Assembly: GCA_030674185.1 (NCBI GenBank)
Contig: CM060308.1
Span: 36,802,050-36,866,049, forward strand
Source: Monoplex corrugatus
Taxonomy: Eukaryota > Mollusca > Gastropoda > Littorinimorpha > Ranellidae
DNA: 64,000 bases
Reading direction: 5' to 3'
A program made the position numbers and the translations under genes. Position 1 is the first letter of the stretch, and every line of letters starts with the position of its first letter. The notes beneath the pieces were generated by a model. That model worked only from the letters and a program-made list of their open reading frames with translations. It did not search any database and had not been told where the DNA came from. Of the stretch, positions 12,360 through 45,061 are shown in pieces.

Positions 12360-13618
12360 GGTTTCATTCACTTTCCTATGCATGACTCTAACAACGTATC
12401 ACTTTTGACTCTCTTGGACCTATCTGCTGCCTTTGACACTATTGACCACTCTATCCTTCTCTCCCGTCTACATCACTCTTTTGGGCTCCATGATACTGTC
12501 TTGAACTGGTTTCATTCTTACATCACCAATCGTCTGCAAGTAGTTTCTGTCAATGGTCTTTCTTCTAATCCTTCCTGTCTGACTTACGGAGTGCCACAAG
12601 GATCTGTTCTGGGCCCCCTACTTTTCATTCTTTACACCTACCCTGTCTCCTCTATCGTCCAAGAACACCTGCTTCAGCATCATTCTTTCTCGGATGACAA
12701 TCAGCTGTATGTCTCTGGGCCTCTCCCTGACCTTCCCATCATGATCCAGAAAACCCAATCTTGTGTAGCTGACCTGAAGGATTGGATGACTGAAAACAAA
12801 CTGAAATTAAATGAAGAGAAATCCGAATTGATCTTGATCACCCCACCCAAACTCCAAAATCACCCCTCTCTTCCAACCTCTGTCACATTTGTTGACTCAT
12901 CTATCCCTCTCTCCCATTTTGCCCGTAACCTTGGTGTAACTCTTGATCAAACCCTGTCCTTCCACCAGCATGTGAGCAACGTCTGTCGGACTTGTTTTCT
13001 TGAACTCCGCCGAATTGCTTCTATCCGCCACCTCCTCTCAGAAGACACGACAAAGGCTCTTGTCTGTGCATTTGTTCTATCCCGTCTCGATTACTGTAAT
13101 GCTCTTTTTTCTGGTTCCCCCTCTCATCTCATTAACAAACTTCAGAAAGTTCAAAATCATGCTGCCCGTCTCATCTTCCGCTCTTCAAAATTTAACCATG
13201 TTACGCCATTGCTCTGTTCTCTCCACTGGCTCCCTGTTCAGCAAAGAATATCCTACAAGATTGCCTGCCTCTGCTTCAAATCTATTGAGTCTTCCTGTCC
13301 TGAGTATCTCACCCATCTGTTACATCTCTACACGCCATCTCGAGCTTTGCGGTCCTCATCTGATACCCGTCTCTATAGTATCCCCATAGTCCGCACTAAA
13401 AGGTTTGGGCAGCGTTCTTTTTCCTATCAAGCTCCAACCATCTGGAATCAGTTACCTCGCTCTCTTAGATACTCACCCTCTCTGTCCACATTCAAACGCT
13501 CCCTCAAAACTCACCTGTTTCCCAAAACTGGTAATCTCTGCCCCCTTCCCCCCATGTAATGTAATGGTGACATTATAGTGTCTTAGTGTCAATGTGTCAT
13601 TGTATTTGCATGTCATGC

Positions 13619-13650
<32 letters not shown>

Positions 13651-13785
13651 TGTGTGTGTGTGGGTGCTTCTGTGGGCGTGTGTGTGTGTGCTTGTGATTC
13701 TGGTTATATGTTTTGCCATTGTAAACGCCTAGGGCATTAATTTGATTAGGCGTACTAAATGTTCATAATAATAATAATAATAATG
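12360..13785 (+). mobile_element. CR1/L2-like LINE, 5'-truncated, RT largely open
   Basis: An open frame to the stop at 13559 encodes RT from LLTLLDLSAAFDTIDHSILL (motif A) through YGVPQGSVLGPLLFILYT (motif B). The catalytic loop reads HHSFSDDNQLY where YADDTQLY is usual, so Tyr-Ala is replaced. It then continues LSRLDYCNALFSG, LHWLPVQQRISYK and a typical WNQLPRSLR end. The 3' UTR ends GCCTAGGGCATTAATTTGAT, then (TAA)n at 13766-13785. It interrupts the piggyBac-like transposase frame, so it is the younger insertion. Confidence 0.92.
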
Positions 13786-13786
13786 A

Positions 13787-13985
13787 CTGGCACAAAGATT
13801 TTAGTTTTTCTCCCACTTTGCCTCTGTTCTCTGGCTCTTGTGGCCTGCATGTCCCAGTTCAGTGCCACGCCCCCTTTGATTTCTTGAATCAGTTTGTGAC
13901 AGAAGACTTTCTTAATTCCATTGTCATAACAGAAGGCATAAGAGAACTGAGTGGCAAGCAGAATGAGCACTTCTCCTGACCTTCT
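13787..13985 (+). pseudogene. piggyBac-type transposase core, first segment
   Basis: Resuming right after the LINE tail, the frame reads WHKDFSFSPTLPLFSGSCGL, then PVQCHAPFDFLNQFVTEDFL followed by NSIV and a stop at about 13978. The pattern G-P-x-DFxxxFxTxxxxxxIV matches the opening of the piggyBac DDE domain. The catalytic aspartates and the Cys-rich C-terminus are absent. Confidence 0.72.
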
Positions 13986-14270
13986 CACCTTTGACTGTGT
14001 GACCATGGAGCTGATCAGAGTGTGTGACTGTACAGTGATCCTGACCACAAAATTTGGGGTATTTTCAACATGGCACATGACGAAGAAATATTCAAGGAAG
14101 AACTTCAATATTTTGGCATAAACTAACCCAGCATGTAAATATTCAGATCTGAAAGTTTCATTTTGTTCCTTTATGTTTTGTATTTTTTTGTGATTTTTTT
14201 CCTAACCCTTCAAAATGGGCCGTCCTTGGAGAAACGCAAGGGGAAAAACTCTCCGTACCGAATGAGTTAA

Positions 14271-15076
14271 CCAAAGTTTTTGTTTTATAACAATGTTAGG
14301 TGTTTCATAACAATGTTAGGTTATAAGTATATAACGCTATATACATTGTTATGCTCGTAAAACTATGTTAAAGCCAAGTAATAAAAGGACAGGGCAGTGG
14401 TAATAGTAGATCTGCTGTTAAACTTGCTATCTGTGGACTAGATTTTTTGAGTCAGTTTAAACCTAAGTTAAATTATATGATACAGTAAAAGTTTTTTTTT
14501 TCTTTCATTCTGTAACCCTGTCCACCAGTTGCAAAAACCCTTTCATTCTCTGACCATAATCATCAACTTTTGCCTTCACTCCCCCATGCTGTTGACCAGC
14601 TTTGTGCTGGATGCGGGTCAGCTGGGTGAGGGACTGAAAGGATTAAGTTTTTGCCTTGTTATCATGGCTGATAATGTTGGAAGGATGGAATAAGGAAGGG
14701 AAAGAGTTAACTATGGTAAGCATGGTTCGTGATTTCCACTCCCCCCCTTCCCTGAAATATTAACTCTGTATTGTTACAAGAAACACAAGGGTACTGTATA
14801 GTACCAGTGTAATATAATGTAATGCAATATAAATCCACCCATCCCCAGTTTAAATTTTGTATTATTGCAAGGAACATAACACTACACTACCAGAATAATG
14901 TATTTATAATTTAGTGCAATGTATTCTGTAATTGTTGAAACAACATAATAGTACCAGTGTAATATAATTTAATGCAATATAAAATTATCTCATGGCGCAG
15001 TCATGGGTTCTTTTTCTTTGAATTGTTTTTCATGACTATTCTGACGATGAAATATGTTATCTGTCATTTTATTTCA
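14271..15076. other. Region upstream of the kelch gene; diverged MITE copy
   Basis: 14513-14646 resembles the TTAA-MITE family (CTGTCCACCAGTTGCAAAAA and a GAGGGACTGAAAGGATTAA end) but is diverged. The rest (14700-15060) is AT-rich with a duplicated AGTACCAGTGTAATATAAT segment (14798, 14951). A TTTATTTCAG acceptor at 15067-15076 suggests that a noncoding exon of the kelch gene lies upstream; I cannot place it. Confidence 0.5.
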
Positions 15077-15131
15077 GTTGTGTTGATGTCTGAACTGTTG
15101 TTCTGGTTGAGGAATCTTCATGATCTTTGCA

Positions 15132-36838
<21,707 letters not shown>

Positions 36839-37690
36839 TACACAGCACGCCTTGTTATGCGGATAGTACGCCTTGTCTCCAGTTTATGCAGACTGTGATA
36901 ATTTTCAATTCATAGCGCGTGGTTTGGCTTATAGTCTGCCCTCTCTTCAGAGTGTGCCGATTGATCTGATCCTTTGAGTGCCTGCATCATTCATACCTTT
37001 TTCGTCACTCTTTTAGTTTACTATCACTTCTTTTCAACCATAATGCATACTGTTTGGGCTGGAATTCGCCAAGAAATGTGGAGGTTATTCAGTGAACTGG
37101 AGTGAGTTATTTTCATGCGCGCCCCCCACCCCCACCCCCACCCCCACCCCCAAAATACTCAGTCAAACTGCTGATAGTGAATGTGTACTGATTGTGCTGT
37201 TGGTGCATATGGTGTGTTTGAATGTTATGAAATTTTGTGCAGTTTCAGGCCTTCACTGGGGTAAGTTTTTCTTGTTGATTATTGCCGCTGAAATTGTTAT
37301 TTTTTTAATTAACAATGTGTAATGCTCAAAGAATCATTTAATTTTTTTTTATGTGGATGTAGTTAAGTGTATTAACACCCATCATGAGAAGTTTCATGAA
37401 GGTATTTCAAACGCTGTTCATGAATGATTACTTGCATTCTAGCACACCTTTTGGTTAACAGGGACACGGCACCCAAAGGGTTGAATGCCTGATGTGTGCT
37501 CTGTTTCATAGTCTGTAGTCTGATTGGATTTTGTTTGTTTGTTGGTCTGATCCTTCCATTTTGATATTGTTGTTGTTGGTCTGATCCTTTACAAAGTAGA
37601 CTTAACAATGCTTGTTTGGCTTGAAATACTTTGGAGTTTTAAGTTTGTTATTGTCCTGGCACATTCCCCTTTTACCCAGCAGCGGGGTGT
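36839..37690. other. 3' flank of the kelch gene
   Basis: Presumably holds the 3' UTR. A CCCCCA repeat lies at 37123-37152. No AATAAA or ATTAAA polyadenylation signal is evident. Confidence 0.5.
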
Positions 37691-38450
37691 GTGTATATGA
37701 GCAATGGTCAAAAGGTGCTTTGGGGTGACTTTCCTAGTTCAAATCACTGCAAGTAATTTTCTTGCCTTTGCACAGCCTGAACAATCCTAGATATTGAGCT
37801 TTAAATATCAAATCAAATAGCAGACATGAATTCATGGTGGTTGAACAAATCATTTGGCTTTTCCAGAGGCAGTAGCTCATATTTTTATAAACTCAAATAG
37901 TTTCCAAAGTATCCATTTGATTGCAATGCTGATGAGTTCTATTCAGACAGTTTTATGCATAAAACTTGAAAAGCCCTATTTCATTGCAGTTTTTAATAAT
38001 TTTTTCCACCGTGATTGATCAAAGCACTGTAGGCCTGTGACACAAAAGTGTCATGAATGAAACCTTGTATTTACACTTTAATATTGCAGAATATATGAAA
38101 AAATTAGGCGAAAGACCCAAATGAAATTATAAACTAGTGAGTAACCTTGATAAGAAACCAAAAAATACATACTTAGGTACAACCATTGGTTTAACACCAA
38201 ACTTTATTCTCAGCCTACTACACCTATCTGTAAGAGTAAGGCTGAAATTTGAGTAAAAGTGTAAATATAAACTTGACTGGCTAAAAAATGATTTGTTCAA
38301 CCTCCATGAATTCATGTTTGCTATTTGATTTGACATTTAAAGTTCAATATCTGGGGTTGTCCAGGCTGTGCAAAGGCAAGAAAATTAGTTGCAGTGATTT
38401 GAACTAGGAAAGTCACCCCAAAGCATCTTTTGACCCTGGCTCATATGTGT
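37691..38450. mobile_element. Foldback element with about 165-bp inverted arms
   Basis: The left arm (37691-37860) contains GCTTTGGGGTGACTTTCCTA and TGAATTCATGG. The right arm (38287-38450) carries the reverse complement, including TAGGAAAGTCACCCCAAAGC and CCATGAATTCATG, at roughly 90% identity by eye. A 425-bp spacer separates them. The outer edges are TATATGAGC and GCTCATATG, adjoining a TG run on the right. No transposase frame. Confidence 0.88.
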
Positions 38451-38709
38451 GTGTGTGTCTCTATGTGTGTCTCTGTATGCGTGTTTGTGAGACAGAGAAA
38501 GAGACAAGAAGAGACTTTTGCAGTGTGATTTTTTTTTAACTGAAATGGACATGGGTGTTTGTGAATGACAAGTTTTCTTAACACATTCAACCTTGTTTCA
38601 TGGATGCCCCTAAACAGTCTTATTATCTTGCCCTTGTGGATTGCATGAGCATTGAATATTGTTCCATCAGATTAGTTTCTGAGGTCCTTCATATACATAA
38701 ACTACACCC

Positions 38710-38779
38710 TTAACACTTCGACTCCATCAACCTCTCCACCAGCTCCCTGTTACGTTGGTTGAGGGAGTCCAAAGGTTAA
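38710..38779. mobile_element. TTAA palindromic MITE, short form
   Basis: 70 bp: TTAACACTTCGACTCCATCA to GGGAGTCCAAAGGTTAA. A diverged single-hairpin member of the family. Confidence 0.78.
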
Positions 38780-38831
38780 GGAACTACTCCAACAGATTGA
38801 AGTCTGCTGGACTCACCAGTCTCTGTGATCA

Positions 38832-39225
38832 ATATTTATCACAACGGACTACTGACTGAAAGATTGTGGGTTCGAATCCCTGTCAATCCTTTCAGAATCA
38901 TGGAGGGATTTTTCAACCCTGACCTGCTCCTTCCCAGAGTTGACCATGCTATGAGTTTATTGGGAAGATGGGGATAACAAGTCGAGTTTCATCCACTTCA
39001 TGGATGTGTCATTGAGGGTGTTGCGCTAATCTCCTGACCAACACTGCATGTGTCTGTATCTCTCAAGCCTGTTGATGCAGAATATTGTATGATGATAAGT
39101 GTAAAGTATATCCCTGTCGCACAGCACAGCATGATGGTTATCATCCTCATTGTACTCATCACAACCATTAAAGTGGTGTAGAAAATGAGACAAAAAGAAT
39201 GAGAGCACAAAGAAAACTGAGTGCG
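38832..39225 (+). mobile_element. tRNA-derived SINE
   Basis: Head with ACAACGGACTACTGACTGAA and a B box GGGTTCGAATCCC (38868-38880). The body includes GATTTTTC, CCCAGAGTTGACCATGCTAT, TCATCCACTTCATGG and CATTGAGGGTGTTG. It shares the whole order with the copy at 58917, as does the distal GAGTGCGATGAT end. Confidence 0.88.
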
Positions 39226-39468
39226 ATGATTCTTTTAAAAAAATGTCTGGGGATTCACATTGTGAGTGAAGTTACCCTTTTCAGTTTTTTTGGTATGATG
39301 TGATTTTATGTAATGTCAGTGGCGGTTTACTTTTCTTTCGGACTGCAGGTCTTGGTGTTTTCATCAGGAACACCCCCATAGTCATCTTGATCCACAGTTT
39401 GTCCCATTGGAACATGATTGATGCGCCATCAGTACACCCATGTTATCATACTGGCATATATCACTTGT

Positions 39469-39661
39469 TTAACCCTTTGACTCCCGCACCACATCCACCA
39501 ACTGCAAACATTTAACCCTTCGACTCCCTCACCCTAGCCACAAGCATCCTGCAGGCAGCTTGTGGGTAGGGTGAGGGAGCCAAAGAGTTAAGGTTTCGCT
39601 TTGCTAGCATGGTTGACAATGCAGGATGCTGGTGGACAGGGTGCGGTAGTCAAAGGGTTAA
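39469..39661. mobile_element. TTAA palindromic MITE, two-tier
   Basis: Outer ends TTAACCCTTTGACTCCCGCA and its inverse. The inner hairpin from TTTAACCCTTCGACTCCCTC to GAGGGAGCCAAAGAGTTAA is itself a complete MITE. Confidence 0.92.
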
Positions 39662-39727
39662 ATTTAAATTTCTTTGCCTGCTTCTGAAGTTTATGGGCCT
39701 TGGAGTGTGCCGCTCTGACGATCACCT

Positions 39728-39920
39728 CTAACCCTCTGACTCCCGCACTCTGTCCACCAGCATCCTGCATTGTTAACCATACTAGAAAAGCAAAATCTTA
39801 GCCCTTTGATTCCCTTACCCTATCCACCAGCTTCCTGCAGGAAGCTGGTGGATTTGATGAGGGAACCAAAGGGTTAAGTTTTTGCAGTTGATGGATAGGG
39901 TGTGGGAGTCAAAGGGTTAA
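39728..39920. mobile_element. TTAA palindromic MITE, two-tier
   Basis: Left end CTAACCCTCTGACTCCCGCA (TTAA worn to CTAA), right end GGAGTCAAAGGGTTAA. The centre CCAGCTTCCTGCAGGAAGCTGG is a perfect palindrome. Confidence 0.9.
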
Positions 39921-40469
39921 TTCTAGCTCATAGCTTCTTATCCAAATTTGTCAATGGCAACTATCCAATTGAAAAATCTGCCACCCTCATTTTCATAGCT
40001 GTTTAACTCTTTGATTGCTGAAAATCTAAAACCATCCTCTACCCTTCATTACTGGCAGTGAGTTTAGCGGGAGGCAGTGCGTCTATCCTTCCTACCGGCT
40101 TCCCGCTTTCCTCGCGGTAACGGCTATGCGGTTAGCGGGACACGACCCTTGTGTTTATACTCTGCATTCCTGGATCAGATTGCCTTCGTCGGGTTTCCCT
40201 GTTCTACTCAGCGTGGTCAGTTAAGACACCCAGGCATGTTTATGAAAAAACAAACATTTTCTTCCGTTCCCATGGGACAGCAGTGAGCTGTTGTTTAGGT
40301 ACCGTTTCCTGTTTGTCAGACCTACTACAGCTGCTTTCTGCTGTGGTTGTCCATGTCATTATAACTTAGTCCAGTCTCCAAGACTACCCCCTCTCCATAC
40401 ACCAATCGTCTCCCACCCCCTTGGGAAAGTCGCTGTTGATTTAGAACAAGCAAGAGAGAGAGAGAAGTG

Positions 40470-40525
40470 TTCACACACACACACACGCACGCACGCATGC
40501 ACGCACGCACGCACGCACGCACACA

Positions 40526-40574
<49 letters not shown>

Positions 40575-40599
40575 CACACACACACACACACACACACAC
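40470..40599. repeat. (CA)n microsatellite, left half split by the LTR element
   Basis: CA/CACG repeat ending exactly at the left LTR. The CA repeat at 44482 is its other half. Confidence 0.96.
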
Positions 40600-40785
40600 T
40601 GTGACGTGTGTTGACAGTAAACAGCGTGCGGATAACAGCACGGCATGATATTCGTTTAAATGATAACTGATTGCTGTTCACTGTGATATGTATATATACT
40701 GTAGTCAGTTGAGAATCAGACAGCGACGAGTAAAGAGTAGAAGCATTGCCCTGTCTTCCGAGTTGGCTGTAGAAAGAACGAAACA
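40600..40785 (+). repeat. Left LTR
   Basis: Starts TGTGACGTGTGTTGACAG and ends GAACGAAACA. It contains TATATATAC about 85 bp in, a possible core promoter. 184 of 186 bases agree with the right copy. Confidence 0.95.
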
Positions 40786-40850
40786 TGGTGTCAGAATCGT
40801 GATTACGAACTCCAACAAAAATCCAGAATATTGAAGACTAAAGTTCAACC

Positions 40851-42164
40851 ATGGAAGATGAACAAGAAGAGAGAAAAGCCAGTCAACGACATGCCAAGAT
40901 TCCCTTGCCTCCTAAACTTGACGTGAATGGAGGGAACCTGCAGAGCAGCTGGAGGAAATTCAAGAGGCTTTGGGACAGCTATGAAATTGTGACAACACAG
41001 ACAGAAGAAGACTCAACATACAGAACAGCAGTTTTTCTTTCTTGCATCGGGCTGGATGCTATGGACATCTATGAAGGATTGGCATTTGCTAATGAAGCTG
41101 AAAGAAATGACATTGACACTGTTCTCCAGAAATTCGAAGAATACTGTGTGGGTTCAACCAATGAAACTTACGAAGCATTCAGATTCAACTGCAGACATCA
41201 AGCAGCAGGAGAATCTATCGAACAGTTTGTAGCAGAACTGCAGAGACTGATCAAGACCTGTAACTATGGTACACTGGAAGACAGATTGTTGAGAGATCAA
41301 ATCGCACTGGGTGTACATGACGAGACTCTGCGATCAAAATTACTGGAAGTGCGACAGCTGACATTGACTGCATGTATTGATATGTGCAGAGCGCATGAAT
41401 CAAGTCAACATCAAACCGTCCAAATGATGAGAAAAACGCAGGACACGCAGGAAGTCCAAGCTTTCAAAGAAAAGAAGACAGCAAAGCAGTATAGCAAAGG
41501 AAACAAACCAGAGTACAGAGACAAATGCGGATATTGTGGTGGAAAGCACCCAAGAGCAAAAGAGAAATGTCCAGCATTTGGAAGAAAATGCAAAGCTTGT
41601 GGAGGAAATAATCACTTTGCTTCATGCTGCAGAACACCCAAGAAAAATCAAAAGAAAACAAGAGTTCGGCACTTCGAAGAAGAAGAGGAGACTGACACTG
41701 AACGCGATAATGAAATCCTCGGGATCGAAGACAAAACCAGAAAAAAGGAGAGAAACATACGAGCAAAAATGTTGATAAATGAGATGCCGGTAACATTTCT
41801 TCTTGACACAGGTGCAACAACAAACGTGATGTCTGAGAGACTGTACAGAGAAGTCACAGGAGATGAAAGAAAGTCTGACCTGCAAGAGACGAAGAAGCTG
41901 GTGATGTTCAACGGAACAGAAATGAAGCCTGTGGGGGAGATAGTACTGCGAGTGAAAAACCCCAAGAACAGAAGGAAATACAAAGTCAACTTCGCGATCA
42001 CCAAATCGGACTGTAAGCCAGTACTGGGACTGAAAGCTGTACAGCACATGCAATTGTTGACGATCAATGAAGAGAACATTGCAACGATAGCGGCGAATCA
42101 GAAAGCGGAGGAAAAGATATGCTCACAAAGTACAACGATGTCTTTGAAGGAGAAGGAAAACTAG
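40851..42164 (+). pseudogene. Gag-protease reading frame of the LTR element
   Basis: 437 codons. The gag region (about residues 1-200) leads to two zinc-knuckle-like motifs, CGYCGGKHPRAKEKC and CKACGGNNHFASCC, the second close to CX2CX4HX4C. An aspartic protease active site LLDTGATTNVMS lies near residue 320. The frame ends by a shift close to the expected RT start, so the polyprotein is interrupted. Still remarkably open for a deleted copy. Confidence 0.9.
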
Positions 42165-43736
42165 AAGGGGAAATTACACCTAGAAACAGACCCCAGTATT
42201 GCTCCAGTGAAGATGCCTTGCAGAAAGTGGCCGATAGCAGTGCAAGAGAAAGTGAAGGACGAGCTTAAGAGGTTGAAAAAACTGGACGTGGTCACTAAAG
42301 TAGACAGGCCAATGGAGTGGATAAGCAGTTTGGTCGTAACAACAAAGAGCAATGGGAAAGTCAGACTGTGCATCGACCCTAGCCACTGAACAAAGCCCTC
42401 AGGAGAAACGAGTACCCCATGCCAACCATTGATGACGTACTGCCTCTCCTCAAAGATGCAAAATACTTCACACACCTGGACGCGAAAAAACGGGTTTTGG
42501 CATGTTGAACTGGACGAAGACAGCAGCTACCTGACAACATTTGAGACGCCTTTTGGCAAATACCGATGGAAACGAATGCCCTTTGGAATTTCACCAGCCC
42601 CAGAAGAATTCCAGAGGAGGATTGACATCGCTCTGGCAGAACTGCCAGGCGTGGTGGCGGTTCATGATGACATCTTTGTTTTTGGCAGAGGACCAACCGA
42701 CAAAGCAGGAGCACAAGTTCATGATACCAACCTGAACCGTTTGCTACAAAGATGCCGAGAGACTGGAATCAAACTCAACAAGGAGAAGGTTGAGATGAAA
42801 CGAACAGAAATATCATATTTGGGACACATCTTCTCAAGAGAAGGCTTGAAAGCCGACCCAAAGAAATTGGACGCTGTCCAACAACTCCCAGTGCCAGAAG
42901 ACAAAGCAGCTGTGCAGAGACTACTCGGTGTAGTCAGATACTTTCAGAAATTTGCACCAAACCTGCCCTGGCAACACATCGCTTGTGACATCTTTGAACA
43001 TAATGGCAATGAATATCTGGTCACGGTCGATCACTACTCTGATTTCTTTGAGATTGATCGGTTACAAACAAGAGAATCCAAAGAGGTCATCATCTGTCTG
43101 AAGAGACACTTGGCAAGACACGGAATACCAGAACGCCTGACAACAGACTGTGGAACTCAATTTACATCAAACCAATTTGGAAAGTTCAGAAAAACATATG
43201 GGTTTGAACACGTAACAAGCTCATCACACTACCCTCAGTCCAATGGAAAAGCAGAGAGCGCGGTGAAGGCTGCAAAGACGTGCATGAAGAAAGCAGAACA
43301 CAACAATCAAGATCCCTTCCTCGCTTTACTTGAGCTGAGAAACATCCCGACAGAGACTGTAAACAGTTCACCTGCTCAGAGACTGTTCGGCAGAAGAACA
43401 CGAACACAAGTGCCGACGTCAAAGACATTACTCCAACCTACAGTTGTACCAATCAAGAAAGAACTTGAGAAAAGGAAACTGAAGCAAGCGCACTACTACA
43501 ACAGAAGCGCAGTAGAGCTGACAGAACTGAGTCCAGGACAGATTGTGAAATTCCAACCTCCAGGATCCAAAAAGTGGATCAGCGCCAAAGTAGACCAACA
43601 GGTGAACATCCGGTCATACAACATTCGCACAGAGGACGGACGCAGTACAGAAGGAATCGTCGTCAGCTACGAGACACAACAGAAACGGAGCTTCAGCAGA
43701 CAATCAACCCTCAACGACTGGTCCAGAGAAGGATGA
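42165..43736 (+). pseudogene. RT-integrase remnant of the LTR element, frameshifted and deleted
   Basis: RT palm pieces lie in three frames: RLCIDPSH to a stop near 42387, then YPMPTIDDVLPLL, then (after an extra A near 42485) FETPFGKYRWKRMPFGISPA and VVAVHDDIFVFG, the catalytic box with HDD instead of the usual YxDD. The thumb (LGVVRYFQKFAPNL, about 42930) is followed at once by the integrase core: an Asp in HIACDIFEHNG, TTDCGTQFTS and SNGKAESAVKAAK supply D, D and E. The deletion removes RNase H and the integrase HHCC domain. Confidence 0.9.
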
Positions 43737-44044
43737 TTTCTGGAAGACATCAGGAAAGCAACACATCGGGCAAGCAACAACAAATCATCATTCCATCAAA
43801 ACAGATGCTGGAAGATAACAAGAAAACTGGAACTGGAACAGATGTCAGGACGCCAGCATCGTCTGTCCGTGAGAACTCATCTGATCAGTCACCAGTCATC
43901 AAAATGTCTGAGACAACCAGCATCAAGGAGCCAGATGAAGTTATCAAACAAACAAAGACAGGACAACCCGAACCAGTTAGTTCTCCTTACAGAACAAGAT
44001 CTGGAAGACAAAGCAAAAGGCCAGATTTCCTGAAATATGAATGA
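43737..44044 (+). pseudogene. Integrase C-terminal tail in a shifted frame
   Basis: The frame ending at 44044 closes with SPYRTRSGRQSKRPDFLKY, the typical C-terminal tail of Ty3-type integrases, out of frame with the core. A frameshift in the low-complexity Gln/Arg region near 43650-43740 separates them. No envelope-like frame follows. Confidence 0.75.
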
Positions 44045-44295
44045 AACTGAAGACTCTACCACAATCAGATAAACTGAAAGCATTGCGAAATATGGACATC
44101 ATGATGATGATGGATAGTATGTATAATGATCAGAGATAAAATGAGGTGAATGAATGATTGGGCCCTGTGCGTAAGAGAAAGAATGAGTGTTTGTTAAGTT
44201 AATGTTGTGATAAAGGTAGGAAACATATTTATTTCGTATGGACTGAAAGATAGGAAAAATGATTAACTGATTTTATTTCCTTAAAGAAAGGGAGA

Positions 44296-44481
44296 TGTGA
44301 CGTGTGTTGACAGTAAACAGCGTGCGGATAACAGCACGGCATGATATTCGTTTAAATGATAACTGATTGCTGTTCACTGTGATATGTATATATACTGTAG
44401 TCAGTTGAGAATCAGACAGCGACGAGTAAAGAGTAGAAGCGTTGCCCTGTCTTCCGAGTTGGCTATAGAAAGAACGAAACA
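44296..44481 (+). repeat. Right LTR
   Basis: Same 186-bp length as the left copy. The two differences are AGCATTG/AGCGTTG and GGCTGTAG/GGCTATAG. Confidence 0.95.
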
Positions 44482-44563
<82 letters not shown>

Positions 44564-44565
44564 CA

Positions 44566-44641
<76 letters not shown>
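44482..44641. repeat. (CA)n microsatellite, right half
   Basis: CA repeat with one TACACGCACCA interruption. Continuation of the tract split by the LTR element. Confidence 0.97.
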
Positions 44642-44643
<2 letters not shown>

Positions 44644-45061
44644 CAGCTCCATAAGTCGTGGGATTTTAGCAGAAAATTAGTAATTTTCTACCTTTGGCCA
44701 AAAGTGCATGTGGACCTCCCAAGCTGTGCCCCCTCCCCTCCATGTAGCCCCCACCCCCTTCCAGAATTATTTTCCCACACCCACTCCTCATCTCCTTCAC
44801 TACTGTGCCAATCCTCGCAATCACCCACCCACCCACCCCCCTCCAGCTCTCAGACTGCCCATCTAACATATACATGTATTCTGCCAGTGTCTTCTGCCCT
44901 TTTTCTCATCAGGTGTCCCCCCCCCCCCCCTGGCCCCTCCCTACGTCCACTTTTCCTCAACCCCCCCTGCTCCTGCTCCCTCCACCACCTCCTCCCCCAT
45001 CTTTACTGGCATAAACTTCACACAAAGTTCCATGTGTTCTCTCTCATTCTTACTTTGTAAA

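Larger units (their letters stand above)
11810..14270 (+). mobile_element. piggyBac-like element, split by a LINE
   Basis: The left terminus TTAACTCACTCGGTACG (11810) and the right terminus, which reads TTAACTCATTCGGTACG on the minus strand (14270), match at 16 of 17 bases. Each begins with TTAA, the target site duplicated by piggyBac transposases. A subterminal repeat GTACGACGGAACGCTATAG occurs twice near the left end (about 11822 and 11867). Inside are an acidic N-terminal frame (12056-12355) and, after a LINE insertion, the beginning of a transposase core domain (about 13787-13985). The remainder of the core is deleted. Confidence 0.82.
40600..44481 (+). mobile_element. Ty3-like LTR retrotransposon with RNase H deletion
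   Basis: Two 186-bp LTRs (TG...CA ends) differ at two positions. CACAC occurs at both outer edges, fitting a 5-bp target duplication inside a CA repeat. A primer-binding site TGGTGTCAGAATCG begins one base after the left LTR, and a purine tract AAGAAAGGGAGA precedes the right LTR. Order gag, protease, RT, integrase, the Ty3 order. The RT thumb runs straight into the integrase catalytic core, so RNase H and the integrase zinc domain are missing. At least three frameshifts occur before or in RT. Not autonomous. Confidence 0.93.

Noticed and set aside
44043..44290. Envelope gene in the LTR element
   Set aside because: No frame of useful length between the integrase tail and the right LTR.
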